From Spirochaetia bacterium UBA5763 (lineage in GTDB: Bacteria > Spirochaetota > UBA4802 > UBA5550), in assembly GCA_002418835.1 (NCBI GenBank), contig DIEX01000030.1, positions 167,780 through 231,779 on the forward strand: DNA of 64,000 nucleotides. Reading direction: 5' to 3'. Of the stretch, positions 62,997 to 64,000 are shown in pieces. The translations under genes and the position numbers were made by a program. Below the pieces are notes generated by a model, which saw nothing but the letters and a program-made list of their open reading frames with translations, was not told the origin of the DNA and did no database searches. How positions within the stretch are numbered: position 1 is the first letter of the stretch; every line of letters begins with the position of its first letter.

Positions 62997-64000
62997 GTGA
63001 TTAAAATTAAAGCAGAAATATTGGTTCTAATACTATTACTAACACCATGCTGTGGAAGTTCTCCAGACAATACACCAGATACCAATTATACAATTTATGT
63101 TGATGATTTTACACTGGCAAATTCCCTCCTTACTTCAACAACAAGGCTGGACATACTTTATAATACAGATTTTGAAGGGGATATAAGCTATATTGTCAAT
63201 ACTTCGGACCTCGGCATCACTACAGAAGCGGAATTTAACGCAAGTTCAGCAGCAAAAACAGAAATAACAATCACTGATGATGACCGTGCTTATAATGACT
63301 ATATACAGCTTGCTGTTCTAAGTAATAAAAAATATTATGTATATATACTTATCAAAGATAGCGGTGAAGTTAAAGCTCTTACAGCCACAACAAAAGCCAG
63401 TGCAACTTCTGTACAGGAAACAGGTACTGTCAATGGAGCAACATATTATATTAATTATCCGGCCGGATACAACTCCTCATCATCAACAACATGGCCGTTT
63501 ATTCTCTGTGTCAATGCACCTAATTTTACGGCAAATGATCCCAATTTCCCCTGTATAACATTTTATATCAGCGGTATCAGCTACAGTGACACGACCCTGG
63601 CTGCTCTAAAAGCAAAAATAACATCTATAATTGAAGACTCATCTTATAAAATTGATAAAAGCAGGCTATATACAGGTGGATTCAGTACAGGCGGGTGTTA
63701 CGTGATGATGCTTACCAAAAATGACGGAAGCAGCGGCTACGAATTCAATGCAGTTGTTGCTATCGGAGTCAATTCATGGATAACCTCACCTATTGGGACA
63801 CTGGCCACAAAGAATATTTGGCTGTTTTACGGTGAAAATGATACTGTAGCAGGAACCAATAGCGGTGGTACCGTCTCTACTTATAACAGCATTCCCAAGA
63901 CAAGCGGCGATCACTTTTTAACAGAAATACCAGCGGTCAATCACGACAACTCATATAATCCCCCATGGCAAAGCCCCTATACCCTTAGATGGATGCTCAG
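62997..64000 (+). CDS. Lipoprotein, PHB-depolymerase-like alpha/beta hydrolase (3' end missing)
   Basis: About 334 residues visible, running off the right edge. GTG start at 62997 (AGGAAG upstream). Signal peptide with lipobox around LLTPCCGSS. An N-terminal region of about 120 residues with beta-sandwich character precedes the hydrolase part: YYINYPAGYNSSSSTTWPFILCV, the nucleophile elbow TGGFSTGGCYVMM (GxSxG), NIWLFYGENDTVAG (acid) and VNHDNSYNPPW (histidine), like extracellular feruloyl esterases or PHB depolymerases. Divergent from the PKS-NRPS gene and similar in type to the lipoprotein esterase at its other end. Confidence 0.8.
   Translation, partial: MIKIKAEILVLILLLTPCCGSSPDNTPDTNYTIYVDDFTLANSLLTSTTRLDILYNTDFEGDISYIVNTSDLGITTEAEFNASSAAKTEITITDDDRAYNDYIQLAVLSNKKYYVYILIKDSGEVKALTATTKASATSVQETGTVNGATYYINYPAGYNSSSSTTWPFILCVNAPNFTANDPNFPCITFYISGISYSDTTLAALKAKITSIIEDSSYKIDKSRLYTGGFSTGGCYVMMLTKNDGSSGYEFNAVVAIGVNSWITSPIGTLATKNIWLFYGENDTVAGTNSGGTVSTYNSIPKTSGDHFLTEIPAVNHDNSYNPPWQSPYTLRWML

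Overview
The window looks like a chromosomal segment of a Gram-negative bacterium with an outer membrane: it has lipoprotein signals, outer-membrane beta-barrels, Wza/Wzz-type exopolysaccharide export and RecBC. Base composition is moderate to AT-rich. Gene content (RecC-RecB order, a SpeD-like plus SET-domain pair, a MORN-repeat lipoprotein, a UMF1 transporter) would fit a Spirochaetota-like lineage, but that placement is an inference and weak. No rRNA or tRNA gene was recognised.

Layout. 1-5463 (minus): recC followed by the 5' part of recB, which runs off the left edge. 5626-6381: an alpha/beta-hydrolase-fold protein without the catalytic serine. 6450-6947: a REP-associated tyrosine transposase (RAYT) whose own 3' end lies in a perfect palindrome; copies of that palindrome recur at 7075, 7137, 13703 and 14584 and bracket a complete type V-A CRISPR-Cas locus (minus strand: cas12a-cas4-cas1-cas2-leader-array, 13472 to 7225). 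The Cas12a gene is interrupted by two single-base homopolymer frameshifts, although every catalytic residue is still encoded. The array has three spacers and a decayed terminal repeat.

13922-28343 is mostly housekeeping and respiratory material: an unknown FN3-like protein, NDH-2, a cysteine-free Crp/Fnr regulator with an FNR-type box in front of it, a di-cluster ferredoxin, a UMF1 transporter, a repeat-containing outer-membrane protein, TrpB2 behind a perfect operator-like palindrome, TatA, a TerC-family protein, an AdoMet-decarboxylase-like protein translationally coupled to a SET methyltransferase, a rubredoxin-membrane fusion, a lipocalin, a hybrid histidine kinase and a small beta-barrel. 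28402-28702 holds the relic of a VapBC-type toxin-antitoxin pair whose toxin keeps only its two ends.

29052-50265 is a large exopolysaccharide locus. The plus-strand half has the initiating sugar-phosphate transferase, a MORN lipoprotein, a pyruvyl transferase, a flippase, an acetyltransferase, three glycosyltransferases and a deacetylase. The minus-strand half has an outer-membrane barrel, Wza, Wzz with a degenerate kinase domain, a Wzy/ligase-like protein, an SGNH-MBOAT-SGNH O-acylation set and two FemAB-like N-acyltransferases. The central genes (about 33-42 kb) are visibly more AT-rich than their surroundings, suggesting horizontal acquisition.

50467-64000: a putative outer-membrane protein, a lipoprotein esterase, a 3363-residue PKS-NRPS (KS-AT-ACP-C-A-PCP-C-A-PCP-TE) and a second lipoprotein esterase-like gene cut by the right edge. 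The PKS-NRPS is predicted to use malonyl-CoA, then serine, then an unassigned amino acid, and to release its product with a thioesterase that has cysteine in place of serine. It is the best candidate for an uncharacterised biosynthetic system in the window.
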